Source: Gemmatimonadaceae bacterium (lineage in GTDB: Bacteria; Gemmatimonadota; Gemmatimonadetes; Gemmatimonadales; Gemmatimonadaceae). From it: a stretch of 64,000 nucleotides of DNA. Shown piece after piece: positions 1-7,594 of the stretch. Position 1 is the stretch's first letter; every line of letters starts with the position of its first letter. The stretch covers positions 38,873 through 102,872 of the forward strand of contig JAICOJ010000002.1 of NCBI GenBank assembly GCA_025930755.1. Direction: 5' to 3'. The notes below the pieces were generated by a model. The model was not told the DNA's origin, did not search any database, and saw nothing but the letters and a program-made list of their open reading frames with translations. Position numbers and translations under genes: made by a program.

Positions 1-347
1 AACCGACTCAGGAATAACGCGAGGATGCCGCGACGGGCATACATGGCTTCGAGTCGCGATTCGTTGGCGCCCCCGCCGAAGCGCAGCATCCACTTGTGCG
101 CGTACTGCGTTCCATAACGACGCCCGAGTGCGTACACGAGAAGCGCGCCGGCGACATTTCCGAACCATGTCGCGAGAAAGGCGCCGGTGAGCGTCGCCTG
201 CCCGCGGGCGGCCAGGAATGCTCCGAATGCCACGACGGTGTCTGCGGGCAGCGGCGGAAAGACATTCTCGGCGGCCGATACGACCGCGAGGGAGGCATAC
301 AATGCTGCCGGTGGGAGTCCGGACAGCCAGGCGAGGACGTCCTCCAC
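1..347 (-). CDS. DedA-family membrane protein, cut by window edge
   Basis: The first 115 codons read from a GTG that directly follows the ispF TGA. The hydrophobic start runs into ENVFPPLPADTVVAFGAFLA, which matches the conserved E-x-x-F-P-P-x-P-x-D stretch of DedA/VTT (SNARE-associated) integral membrane proteins. A second hydrophobic part containing ATWFGNVAGALLVYALGRRYG follows, also typical of the family. DedA proteins sit in the inner membrane and support envelope homeostasis, with lipid scrambling or flippase roles reported for relatives; the substrate here cannot be inferred. The 3' end lies outside the window. It is the last visible gene of the yceD-to-ispF run. Confidence 0.8.
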   Translation of the reverse strand, partial: MEDVLAWLSGLPPAALYASLAVVSAAENVFPPLPADTVVAFGAFLAARGQATLTGAFLATWFGNVAGALLVYALGRRYGTQYAHKWMLRFGGGANESRLEAMYARRGILALFLSR

Positions 348-821
348 TCAGCCTCGCGTGAGCGTTACGACCGCAATGCAGGCCAGCCCCTCGCCTCGCC
401 CGATCCACCCCATCCCTTCGTTGGTCTTCCCCTTCACGCTCACATCGTCGACGCCGATGCCCAAAGCGCTGGCGAGGGCACCTCGCATCGCGTCGCGATA
501 GTCGCTGATGCGCGGCTGCTCCGTCACGACGCTGACATCCGCGTTGGCTACTCGCCATCCCGAAGCACGAACGCGCTCGGCGGCGAGGTGAAGCATCTCG
601 ATGGAGTTGCGGCCCCTATTGGCTGGATCGCCATCGGCGAACATGTGTCCAATGTCGCCGGCGCTGGCGGCGCCGAGGAGGGCATCGGTGATGGCGTGCG
701 CGACGGCATCCCCGTCTGAATGGCCAGCGAGGTGCACATCACCGGGAATGTCGACTCCACCCAGCCGCAACGGCCCTCCCGGCGCGAAGCGGTGGGAGTC
801 ATAGCCGATGCCGGAGCGCAT
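348..821 (-). CDS. ispF: 2-C-methyl-D-erythritol 2,4-cyclodiphosphate synthase
   Basis: IspF makes the cyclodiphosphate intermediate of the MEP isoprenoid pathway in the cytoplasm, usually as a trimer. The product is 157 residues, normal for the family. It opens with GIGYDSHRF, whose Asp and His bind the metal, then has LAGHSDGDAVAHAITDALLG and GDIGHMF. The C-terminal VKGKTNEGMGWIGRGEG carries the conserved T-N-E nucleotide contact. The ATG lies 2 nt after the purE-like stop. The reading frame stays open far upstream, but that part is a shadow of the purE-like gene. IspD, an earlier enzyme of the same pathway, is about 50 kb away in this window. Confidence 0.95.
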   Translation of the reverse strand: MRSGIGYDSHRFAPGGPLRLGGVDIPGDVHLAGHSDGDAVAHAITDALLGAASAGDIGHMFADGDPANRGRNSIEMLHLAAERVRASGWRVANADVSVVTEQPRISDYRDAMRGALASALGIGVDDVSVKGKTNEGMGWIGRGEGLACIAVVTLTRG

Positions 822-823
822 GC

Positions 824-1243
824 TCACGCCGACAGCTTCAGGATGCGAATGGCGAGGGCGGCGGCGTTTTTCGCGTTGTCGATCCCCACGGTGCCGACCG
901 GGACGCCGCTCGGCAGCTGCGCGATGGCGAACAGGGCGTCGAGGCCGTTGAGCGGGCCCGACGCGAACGGAACACCGATGACCGGCAAGTCGGTGAGCGC
1001 GGACACCGCCCCTGGCAGCGCAGCCGACAACCCCGCCCCGGCAATGATCACGCGAAACCCACGCGATTTCGCGGTGCGTGCCAGCTCGGCGGTGCGGTCC
1101 GGGTCGCGGTGAGCGCTCGAGACGATGAACTCGTACGGCACCTTGGCCGTATCGAGCATCTCGAGCGCGGGTGCCATCTTTGCCTCGTCGGACTTCGAGC
1201 CGACGAGGACCAGCACCAGAGGCGCGTGAGGCGAGTCGCTCAC
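824..1243 (-). CDS. PurE-like N5-CAIR mutase family protein, divergent
   Basis: A 139-residue protein of the PurE (AIR carboxylase) fold. It shows VGSKSDEAKM near the N-terminus, SSAHRDPDRT with the catalytic-type His at residue 45, PVIGVPFASGPLNGLDALFA, and an NAAALAIRIL ending. Canonical PurE interconverts N5-CAIR and CAIR in purine synthesis. The family signature AGAGGAAHLPG reads AGAGLSAALPG here, so the second conserved His (residue 75) is Ala. It is also shorter than the usual 160 or so residues. The GTG start overlaps the mqnC stop (GTGA), so it is coupled to menaquinone genes, and no purK or other pur gene is nearby. It may be a divergent PurE or a relative with a different substrate. 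Confidence 0.75.
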   Translation of the reverse strand: MSDSPHAPLVLVLVGSKSDEAKMAPALEMLDTAKVPYEFIVSSAHRDPDRTAELARTAKSRGFRVIIAGAGLSAALPGAVSALTDLPVIGVPFASGPLNGLDALFAIAQLPSGVPVGTVGIDNAKNAAALAIRILKLSA

Positions 1244-2271
1244 GCCGCTGCGCCCGCTGGCATAATGATCGAGTAATCCTGACGGCGGCGTGCCGGAGTG
1301 AATCCCGCATCGCGGATGAGTCGCTCCATCTCGTCGGTCGTCGTCCGGTGCGTCGTATTCGCCGCCGAGACAACGTTCTCCTCCAGCATGAGCGAGCCGA
1401 AGTCGTTGCACCCGAACCGCAGCGCGAGCTGCCCGATCTTCATCCCCATCGTGACCCAGCTCGACTGCAGGTTGGGCACGTTGTCGAGCACGATGCGAGC
1501 GATGGCCACCGTCCGCAGGTAATCCACCGCGTCCGTCTTCTGCATGTGTCCGAACTCCGGGGTATTTTCCGGCTGCAGCGGCCAGCAGATGAATGCGGTG
1601 AATCCGCCGGTTCGCGATTGCACGTCGCGCACGCGCTCGAGGTGCTCGATGCGCTCGGCGAGCGTTTCGCCGATGCCGTACATCATGGTCACCGACGTCT
1701 TCATCCCCTCCTCGTGGGCGAGCTCCATGATCTCGAGCCACCGGTCCGCCCCGGCTTTCTTCGGAGCGGCGATGTCACGCACGCGCTGCACGAGGATCTC
1801 TCCGCCACCACCGGGAATCGAATCGAGCCCGGCCGCGCGAAGCTCACGAATGACCTCCCGGGCGTCCAGACGAAACAGCTTCGCGAAGAAATCGACTTCG
1901 CTCGGCGAGAACCCGTGGATGTGAATCGGATGGTACTGCTTGATGTAACGCATCAAGTCGAGGTACCACTCGAATGGGATGTACGGGTTGTGACCGCCCT
2001 GAATGAGGATCTGCACGGCACCAAGCGCCTTGGCTTCGTCGATCTTTGCGCCGATCTGCTCGAACGAGAGCGTATAGCCCTCCTGATGCTTCGGGCGCCG
2101 GTAAAACGCGCAGAACCCGCAGTCGGCGACGCAGACATTCGTGTAATTGATGTTGCGGTCCACGATGTACGTCACGATGCCGTGAGGGTGCTTTGCCTCG
2201 CGCACGCGGTCCGCCTCGATACCGAGCTCGAGTAGCGGTGCGTTCTGATAGAAGTCGAGGAGGTCGCGCAT
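1240..2271 (-). CDS. mqnC: cyclic dehypoxanthinyl futalosine synthase
   Basis: Radical SAM enzyme of the futalosine menaquinone pathway; it cyclises dehypoxanthine futalosine. The 343-residue product has the canonical CX3CX2C cluster motif CVADCGFC at about residues 47-54, after NINYTNV. Family stretches HGFSPSEVDFFAKLF, GLDSIPGGGGEIL and TSVTMMYGIGETLAERIEHL follow. It lies downstream of mqnE and mqnA and overlaps the PurE-like gene by 4 nt. MqnB- and MqnD-type genes are not in the window and must be elsewhere if the pathway is complete. The paralogous MqnE nearby is distinguished by its different motif and its aminofutalosine-type neighbours. Confidence 0.93.
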   Translation of the reverse strand: MRDLLDFYQNAPLLELGIEADRVREAKHPHGIVTYIVDRNINYTNVCVADCGFCAFYRRPKHQEGYTLSFEQIGAKIDEAKALGAVQILIQGGHNPYIPFEWYLDLMRYIKQYHPIHIHGFSPSEVDFFAKLFRLDAREVIRELRAAGLDSIPGGGGEILVQRVRDIAAPKKAGADRWLEIMELAHEEGMKTSVTMMYGIGETLAERIEHLERVRDVQSRTGGFTAFICWPLQPENTPEFGHMQKTDAVDYLRTVAIARIVLDNVPNLQSSWVTMGMKIGQLALRFGCNDFGSLMLEENVVSAANTTHRTTTDEMERLIRDAGFTPARRRQDYSIIMPAGAAA

Positions 2272-2280
2272 AGGACTGCG

Positions 2281-2308
2281 GGGGTCAGGAGTCAGGGGGA
2301 GGGATCAG
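2281..2308. repeat. degenerate 7-bp repeats, mqnA-mqnC spacer
   Basis: Four consecutive heptamers fill the short spacer and reach into the mqnA stop: ggggtca, ggagtca, gggggag, ggatcag. The match is loose but keeps a 7-bp period and a GGxxTCA core. Similar 7-bp periodicity occurs in the acpP-fabG and nuoA-dcd spacers. Confidence 0.4.
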
Positions 2309-3138
2309 GCGGCCGGCAGGAAGGCCAGCGTTCCGTTGGGCACTTTCCCTCTTTCCACGAGGCGGCCGAAGAACGTCGTCAGGCCCGCCAGGTGTGGATA
2401 CGACAAACGGTAGTCCAGCCCCGTCAGGTACTCGAGACACTTCTCCGGCGCGACACCGGTCGTGGTCGACGCCTGCGCCGCAAGCTCATGGAGGTGTGCC
2501 AGTCCCCAGTCGCGCGACTCGATCAACGCCGCATGCACGGCGAGCGCTTCCTTCACCGGCGTCGAGCGGAGGGCGACCCACACCGCGAACACGAAGGGAA
2601 GTCTCGTCCACTGCTTCCAGACGAGGCCGAGATCGTAGACATGGGGATAGCGCGGCGCGCCGGGCGTCGCCGCGCCGAGCAGCAGCGCGGCATCGCCGAT
2701 CACCAGCCGGGCATCGTGCTCCTCGCGCTCGAACCAGCGCACGTCGCTGAGCTCGGCGTCGCCCGGGACGAACCGCGGCTTGCATCGCCAGACATTCTCG
2801 AAGAGCAGCTCGAGGAGCGCGACGCTCGTCATCGAGCTTCGGCTCACGAGCACCTGTCGCCCGCCGAGGTCCTCCGCGGGGTGTCGCGAGAACAGCATCA
2901 CGCTGCGGACGGGCCCGTCGCAGGATACCGCGAGGTCGGGCAGGAGCACATACCGACTCGAGTCACGCGCGTATTCGACCGCGGAGACGACGCTCACATC
3001 GAGCTCTCCGCGCGCAACGCGACCGTTGAGCTCGGACGGAGTGCCGTTCAGCAGCGTGGCGTCGAGCCGGACGACTCCACGGTCGATGGCGCCGTACACC
3101 GGATAGCAATTGATGTACGGGATGCGACCGACGCGCAT
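2305..3138 (-). CDS. mqnA: chorismate dehydratase
   Basis: MqnA removes water from chorismate to give 3-enolpyruvyl-benzoate, the committed step of the futalosine menaquinone pathway. The 277-residue product starts MRVGRIPYINCYPVYGAI, the family-typical N-terminus with its ligand-pocket Tyr and Asn. It continues with LNGTPSELNGRVARGELDVS and later LPFVFAVWVALRS, and has the periplasmic-binding-protein-like fold of the family without a signal peptide. The ATG is 2 nt after the mqnE TAG, so mqnE-mqnA are co-transcribed and probably coupled. A 33-nt spacer with 7-bp repeats separates it from mqnC. Confidence 0.92.
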   Translation of the reverse strand: MRVGRIPYINCYPVYGAIDRGVVRLDATLLNGTPSELNGRVARGELDVSVVSAVEYARDSSRYVLLPDLAVSCDGPVRSVMLFSRHPAEDLGGRQVLVSRSSMTSVALLELLFENVWRCKPRFVPGDAELSDVRWFEREEHDARLVIGDAALLLGAATPGAPRYPHVYDLGLVWKQWTRLPFVFAVWVALRSTPVKEALAVHAALIESRDWGLAHLHELAAQASTTTGVAPEKCLEYLTGLDYRLSYPHLAGLTTFFGRLVERGKVPNGTLAFLPAA

Positions 3139-3140
3139 GG

Positions 3141-4301
3141 CTACGCGGCCTCCGCGCTTGGTGCCACATCGAACCGCCGCAACTCACGGTAGAACGAATC
3201 GCGCTCGACCGGCACCTTGCCCGCGCCGCGAATGAGACGCACCAGCTCGTCGAGCGGGATGCTCTGCGGCGTGTGCGCGCCGGCTTCATGGTAGATCTTC
3301 TCCCGCACCACGGTGCCCTCGAGGTCATTCACCCCGAATGACAGGGCGACCTGCGAGAGCGCGGTCGTCACCATGATCCAGTGCGTCTTGACGTGCGCGA
3401 TGTTGTCGAGAAAGAGCCGGCCGACGGCCAGATTCCGAAGGTCGTCGAACCCCGTCGTGGCCGTCCCGGCCCGTCCCAGCTGGTCGCCGAGCTCGTTATG
3501 GTCGGGATGGTAGGCGAGCGGAATGTAGGCGAGAAAGCCACCCGTTTCGTCCTGAAGGTCCCGCAGCATCGCCAGATGCTCGATGCGGTCCTCGATCGAC
3601 TCGACGTGGCCGTAGAGCATGGTGCAATTCGACCGGATACCGAGGCGGTGCGCAACGCGATGCACTTCGATCCAGTCCTCGGCGGCGAGCTTCTTCTCGG
3701 CGATGGTCGCGCGGACCCCCTTGCTGAACACCTCGGCGCCCCCACCGGGCATCGTGTCGAGGCCCGCGTCGCGAAGGGCCACGAGCACGTCGGCGATGGA
3801 CATCTTCTCGATGCGCGCGATGTGCGCGATCTCGACGGCGGTCAGCGCCTTGATATGGACGTCCGGGTGGCGCGTCTTGAGGCCGCGAAACATCTCGGCG
3901 TAGTACTCGAGGCCCGCCTGCATGTCGAGCCCGCCGACGATGTGAAACTCGCGCACATAGGGATTGGCGGCCGCCTCCGCGTACGCCTGCTCCATCGTGT
4001 AGCGGTACGCGCCCTCTTCCTTTGGCAACCGCGCGTACGAGCAGAAGACGCACGTCTTCCGGAGAATGCAGACATTCGTCGGGTTGATGTGCTGGTTGGC
4101 GGCGAAGTACACCCGGTCACCATGTCGCGCACGGTTGACCGCGTCCGCCAGAGCGCCGACGCCTAACAGGTCCGGCGTGCGGAAGAGGTAGGCGCCCTCG
4201 TCCGGGGAGATGCGGTCCCCCGACGCGACCTTGTCCGCGATGGGCTGCAGCGCCTGGTCGCGGATCAGGTGGCGATCGATGTCAGAGCCGAGGCCGCTCA
4301 T
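3141..4301 (-). CDS. mqnE: aminofutalosine synthase, unusual cysteine spacing
   Basis: Radical SAM enzyme that joins the MqnA product to an adenosyl radical to form aminofutalosine. The 386-residue product has HINPTNVC, then FHIVGGLDMQAGLEYYAEMF, LDTMPGGGAEVFSKGVR and SNCTMLYGHVESIEDRIEHL, all typical of MqnE. The cluster motif reads CILRKTCVFC at residues 78-87, that is CX5CX2C instead of the expected CX3CX2C kept by MqnC in the same operon. The two extra residues are in frame and the rest of the protein is intact. The ATG overlaps the fabF stop (ATGA), linking menaquinone and fatty-acid genes. Confidence 0.92.
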   Translation of the reverse strand: MSGLGSDIDRHLIRDQALQPIADKVASGDRISPDEGAYLFRTPDLLGVGALADAVNRARHGDRVYFAANQHINPTNVCILRKTCVFCSYARLPKEEGAYRYTMEQAYAEAAANPYVREFHIVGGLDMQAGLEYYAEMFRGLKTRHPDVHIKALTAVEIAHIARIEKMSIADVLVALRDAGLDTMPGGGAEVFSKGVRATIAEKKLAAEDWIEVHRVAHRLGIRSNCTMLYGHVESIEDRIEHLAMLRDLQDETGGFLAYIPLAYHPDHNELGDQLGRAGTATTGFDDLRNLAVGRLFLDNIAHVKTHWIMVTTALSQVALSFGVNDLEGTVVREKIYHEAGAHTPQSIPLDELVRLIRGAGKVPVERDSFYRELRRFDVAPSAEAA

Positions 4302-5542
4302 TCCGAGTATCGCCGGACAGCGAGCGTCACGTTGTGGCCGCCAAACCCAAAGCTGTTGCTCAATGCCGCCCTCATGTCGCGCGATGCCGTCTCGTTGGGC
4401 GTATAGTTCAGATCGCAGTCGGGATCCGGAGTCTCGTAGTTGATCGTCGGCGGAACCTTTCCCTCCCGCACGGCCAGCGCGCTGAAGATGAACTCGACCG
4501 CGCCGGCGGCGCCGAGCATGTGGCCGGTGGCCGACTTCGTCGAGCTGACGTTCACGGCCTTCGCGTGGTCTCCAAAGACCGCCTTGATCGCCTTCGTCTC
4601 GTTGAGATCGTTGGCGGGTGTGCTGGTGCCGTGAGCGTTGATGTACTGGACGTCGGCGGGACCCAGCCCTGCGTCCTGCATGGCACGTCGCATGGCCCGC
4701 TGTGCGCCCTCCCCATCGGGCGCTGGCGCCGTCAGATGATACGCGTCGCCGGTGGCACCGTAGCCGACGATCTCGGCATAGATCCGCGCGCCACGCTTCT
4801 TCGCGTGCTCGAGCTCCTCCAGCACCACGACGCCTGACCCCTCGCCCATCACGAAGCCGTCGCGCGTGGCATCGAAGGGTCGGGACGCCGTCTCCGGCGA
4901 ATCGTTCCGCTCCGAGAGCGCCTTCATGTTGGCGAAACCACCGATCGCCATCGGCGTGACGGTCGCTTCCGCGCCACCGCTCAGGATGATATCGGCATCG
5001 CCATACTGGATCGTCCGAAACGCATCCCCGATGGCGTGCGCACTCGTGGCGCAGGCCGAAACCGTCGCGTAATTCGGTCCCTTCGCATTGAACCGCATCG
5101 ACACGATGCCCGCCGCGATATCCGCGATGAACATCGGGATGAAGAACGGTGAGATCTTCGATGGGCCCCGCGCCTTGTAGACGTCGTGCTGCTCCTCGAA
5201 CGAACGCAGCCCACCGATGCCGCTGCCGATGATCACACCGGTCCGCTCAGGATCGTATCCGTTTCCCTCGGCGAAGCCGGCATCCTGCATCGCCTGGACG
5301 GCCGCCGCCACGGCGTACTGCGTGTACGCGTCGGCGCGCTTGGCCTCCTTCCGGTCCATGAACTCGACCGGATCGAACCCTTTGACCTCGGCAGCGAATC
5401 GCACCGGGAACGTGGTCGCATCGAACTTGGTGATCGGCCCCGCTCCCGATTGCCCCGCCAGGATGGAACGCCAAGTCGTCGCCACGTCGTTGCCGACCGG
5501 CGTGAGGCATCCGAACCCCGTGACGACGACCCGACGCCGCAT
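4298..5542 (-). CDS. fabF: beta-ketoacyl-ACP synthase II
   Basis: Condensing enzyme that extends acyl-ACP with malonyl-ACP in type II fatty-acid synthesis. The 414 residues match the family length. The active-site Cys lies in VSACATSAHAIGDAF, and the two catalytic His residues are in INAHGTSTPANDLNE and STKSATGHMLGAAGAVE. The C-terminal SNSFGFGGHN is the usual gatekeeper-loop region. It overlaps acpP by one base (TGATG) and mqnE by four, so it sits at the junction of the fab and mqn parts of the operon. Confidence 0.96.
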   Translation of the reverse strand: MRRRVVVTGFGCLTPVGNDVATTWRSILAGQSGAGPITKFDATTFPVRFAAEVKGFDPVEFMDRKEAKRADAYTQYAVAAAVQAMQDAGFAEGNGYDPERTGVIIGSGIGGLRSFEEQHDVYKARGPSKISPFFIPMFIADIAAGIVSMRFNAKGPNYATVSACATSAHAIGDAFRTIQYGDADIILSGGAEATVTPMAIGGFANMKALSERNDSPETASRPFDATRDGFVMGEGSGVVVLEELEHAKKRGARIYAEIVGYGATGDAYHLTAPAPDGEGAQRAMRRAMQDAGLGPADVQYINAHGTSTPANDLNETKAIKAVFGDHAKAVNVSSTKSATGHMLGAAGAVEFIFSALAVREGKVPPTINYETPDPDCDLNYTPNETASRDMRAALSNSFGFGGHNVTLAVRRYSE

Positions 5543-5781
5543 CAGGCCTTCACCTTCTCCCGGAGGTAATTCATCGCATCCCCGACCGTCCGCATCTTTT
5601 CCGCGTCCTCGTCGGGAATGTCGATGTTGAACTCCTTCTCGAACGCCATGACGAGCTCGACGGTATCCAGGCTGTCGGCGCCGAGATCTTCCATGAAGCT
5701 CGCTTCATTGGTGAGCTTCTCGCGCTCGACTCCAAGCTCCTCTACGATGATGTCCTTGACCTTGTCCTGGAGATCGGGCAT
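5542..5781 (-). CDS. acpP: acyl carrier protein
   Basis: A 79-residue acidic carrier of growing acyl chains. The phosphopantetheine attachment Ser is in [17 protein letters not shown], the standard DSL motif, and the acidic helix II follows as [15 protein letters not shown] good ribosome site (GAGGAG about 9 nt upstream) precedes the ATG. It follows fabG after a 133-nt spacer and runs into fabF with a 1-nt overlap. A separate promoter in the spacer would allow the high expression usual for ACP, but I did not find a convincing one. Confidence 0.97.
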   Translation of the reverse strand: MPDLQDKVKDIIVEELGVEREKLTNEASFMEDLGADSLDTVELVMAFEKEFNIDIPDEDAEKMRTVGDAMNYLREKVKA

Positions 5782-5815
5782 TGGAGGTCACTCCTCACTG
5801 GTTGAAGGTCCGACC

Positions 5816-5850
5816 GCTGATCGCTGATTCCTGATTGCTCATTCCGGATT
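5816..5850. repeat. five degenerate 7-bp tandem repeats, acpP-fabG spacer
   Basis: Consecutive heptamers gctgatc, gctgatt, cctgatt, gctcatt and ccggatt occupy the middle of the 133-nt spacer between fabG and acpP. They share the pattern (g/c)c-t-g-a-t-t with one or two changes each. Because they lie in a non-coding spacer, no protein constraint explains the period. A short TGCCC/GGGCA hairpin closer to fabG lacks a T-tract, so I do not call it a terminator. Confidence 0.6.
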
Positions 5851-5914
5851 GTGGAGCGCACTCCGATCCGCCGTCCGCCCTGCCCCACAGGGCACCCGCG
5901 CAATCCCTATAAAC

Positions 5915-6652
5915 TTACATAACCATGCCGCCGTCCACCACGAAGACCTGCCCCGTGATGTACGCGGCATGCTCGGAGGCGAGGAACGCGGCGACACCCG
6001 CGATGTCCTTCGGCGTACCGAGCCGTTCGAGCGGGATCTGCGCACTCAGAGCGGCGCGCGCCTCGGCCGTCATGGCCGAGGTCATGTCGGTCTCGATGAA
6101 GCCGGGCGCGATGACGTTCGCGAGGATGTTGCGCGACGCGAATTCCTTCGCCACCGATTTGGTGAATCCGATCAAACCCGCCTTGCTCGCCGCGTAATTC
6201 GACTGCCCCTTGTTGCCGATCAGCCCGACGACGCTCGAGATGTTGATGACGCGTCCCCACCGGCGCTTCATCATGCCGCGCGCCGCCGCGCGCACTGCCG
6301 CGAACGCGCCGCGCAGATTCGCGTTGAGGACGGCATCCCAGTCGTCGTCCTTGAGCCGAAGCAGAATGTTGTCCCGCGTCAGCCCGGCGTTGTTGACGAG
6401 GATGTCCAGGGAGCCGAAATCCCGTTCGACCGCCTCGATGAGGGACGCCACCTGTCCCGTGTCGGCGACGTCCGCCGCGTAGCCACGCGCGTCGCCTCCG
6501 AGGCCCTGCGCGGCATCGGATGCCCGTGTGGCATCGCGTCCCACAATGGCGACCCGCGCACCGGCGCTCGCGAAGGTCGCGGCGATCTCTCGGCCGATGC
6601 CCCGCGTGCTTCCCGTGACGAGTGCGACGCGCCCGCTCAGGTCGATGTGCAT
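5915..6652 (-). CDS. fabG: 3-oxoacyl-ACP reductase
   Basis: NADPH-dependent short-chain dehydrogenase that reduces 3-ketoacyl-ACP. The 245 residues begin with the Rossmann motif VALVTGSTRGIGREIA. The catalytic triad is visible as Ser in INISSVVGLIGNKG and Tyr/Lys in SNYAASKAGLIGFT, and NNAG stands at about residue 87. FIETDMTSAMTAE and VFVVDGGMVM close the protein as in other FabG. It overlaps fabD by one base. Position among plsX-fabH-fabD-acpP-fabF makes fatty-acid synthesis the likely role rather than another SDR activity. Confidence 0.96.
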   Translation of the reverse strand: MHIDLSGRVALVTGSTRGIGREIAATFASAGARVAIVGRDATRASDAAQGLGGDARGYAADVADTGQVASLIEAVERDFGSLDILVNNAGLTRDNILLRLKDDDWDAVLNANLRGAFAAVRAAARGMMKRRWGRVINISSVVGLIGNKGQSNYAASKAGLIGFTKSVAKEFASRNILANVIAPGFIETDMTSAMTAEARAALSAQIPLERLGTPKDIAGVAAFLASEHAAYITGQVFVVDGGMVM

Positions 6653-7587
6653 CAGCTCACCAGGGTGAGGAGCTGGTCGACTTCCCTCGCAGTGCCACAG
6701 GTGGCCGACTGGATCTGCGGCGCGATCCGCTTGGTGAGATTCGTGAGCACGTTCCCTGGTCCCATCTCCACGAACAGCGCGTCAGGGTGGGCCGTCGCCA
6801 GACCACGCACAACCTCGGTCCAACGCACCGGTGACGTCAGCTGCTCGAGCAGCAGCCGCTGCGCTTCAGCCGGTTCCGTGACCGCACGTGCGCTCACGTT
6901 GCTGAACACGGGGAACGCCGGCGCGCGAAACCGTGCCCTGCCCAGCGCCTGCGACAGCCCGTCACGGGCGACCTCCATCAGGGGCGAGTGGAATGCCCCG
7001 CTCACCTTGAGCCGCACCGCACGCTTCGCGCCCAGCTCCTTCGCGAGCTCCATCGCGCGCTCCACGGCCGCGGTCTCACCCGAGATGACGAGCTGTTCGG
7101 GCGTGTTGTAGTTCGCCGGTACGACACACGCGCCATTCTCGGAGGCGCGGCGACACGCTTCCTCGACTCTCGCCTCATCCAGACCGAGAATCGCAGCCAT
7201 GGCGCCCGGCCGCTTCATTCCGCTGTCGTACATGAGCTCACCACGGCGCCGGACGAGCGTCGCCGCGTCAGCGAGACTGAGGGCACCCGCCGCGTGGTAC
7301 GCCGTAAATTCCCCAAGGGAGTGGCCAGCCGCCGCACGGACGTGCGGAAAGACCTTGTCCCTGGTCATCGCCCACACGGCCGCCCCGTGGGCGAGCAGAG
7401 CGGGCTGCGCGTTCTGTGTGGCGGTGAGCGCCTCCTCCGGTCCGTTGAAGGCGAGCGAGGACAGCGACACGCCCAGCGTGTCATCCACGGTCTCGAACAC
7501 CTGTCGCGCGTCCGGGGTCTCAACGAGGTCCTTTGCCATCCCCGGCTTCTGCGATCCCTGCCCGGGGAAGAGGAGTACGACATCCAT
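6652..7587 (-). CDS. fabD: malonyl-CoA:ACP transacylase
   Basis: FabD moves malonyl groups from CoA to ACP. I chose the start at MDVVLLFPGQGSQKPGMA because the P-G-Q-G-S motif belongs at the extreme N-terminus; the open frame upstream overlaps fabH and adds no conserved sequence. The catalytic Ser is in AAGHSLGEFTAYHAAG and the second catalytic residue lies in VSGAFHSPLME. The product is 311 residues, normal for the family. It starts 7 nt after the fabH stop and overlaps fabG by one base. Confidence 0.95.
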   Translation of the reverse strand: MDVVLLFPGQGSQKPGMAKDLVETPDARQVFETVDDTLGVSLSSLAFNGPEEALTATQNAQPALLAHGAAVWAMTRDKVFPHVRAAAGHSLGEFTAYHAAGALSLADAATLVRRRGELMYDSGMKRPGAMAAILGLDEARVEEACRRASENGACVVPANYNTPEQLVISGETAAVERAMELAKELGAKRAVRLKVSGAFHSPLMEVARDGLSQALGRARFRAPAFPVFSNVSARAVTEPAEAQRLLLEQLTSPVRWTEVVRGLATAHPDALFVEMGPGNVLTNLTKRIAPQIQSATCGTAREVDQLLTLVS

Positions 7588-7594
7588 GCGCGGC

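Noticed and set aside
348..1373. Apparent fusion of IspF to a long N-terminal part
   Set aside because: The N-terminal part is the PurE-like gene read in another frame; IspF proper begins at the ATG at 821 with its conserved first residues.
5881..5894. Hairpin TGCCC/GGGCA after fabG as a terminator
   Set aside because: Only 5 bp and no T-run; expected by chance in GC-rich DNA.
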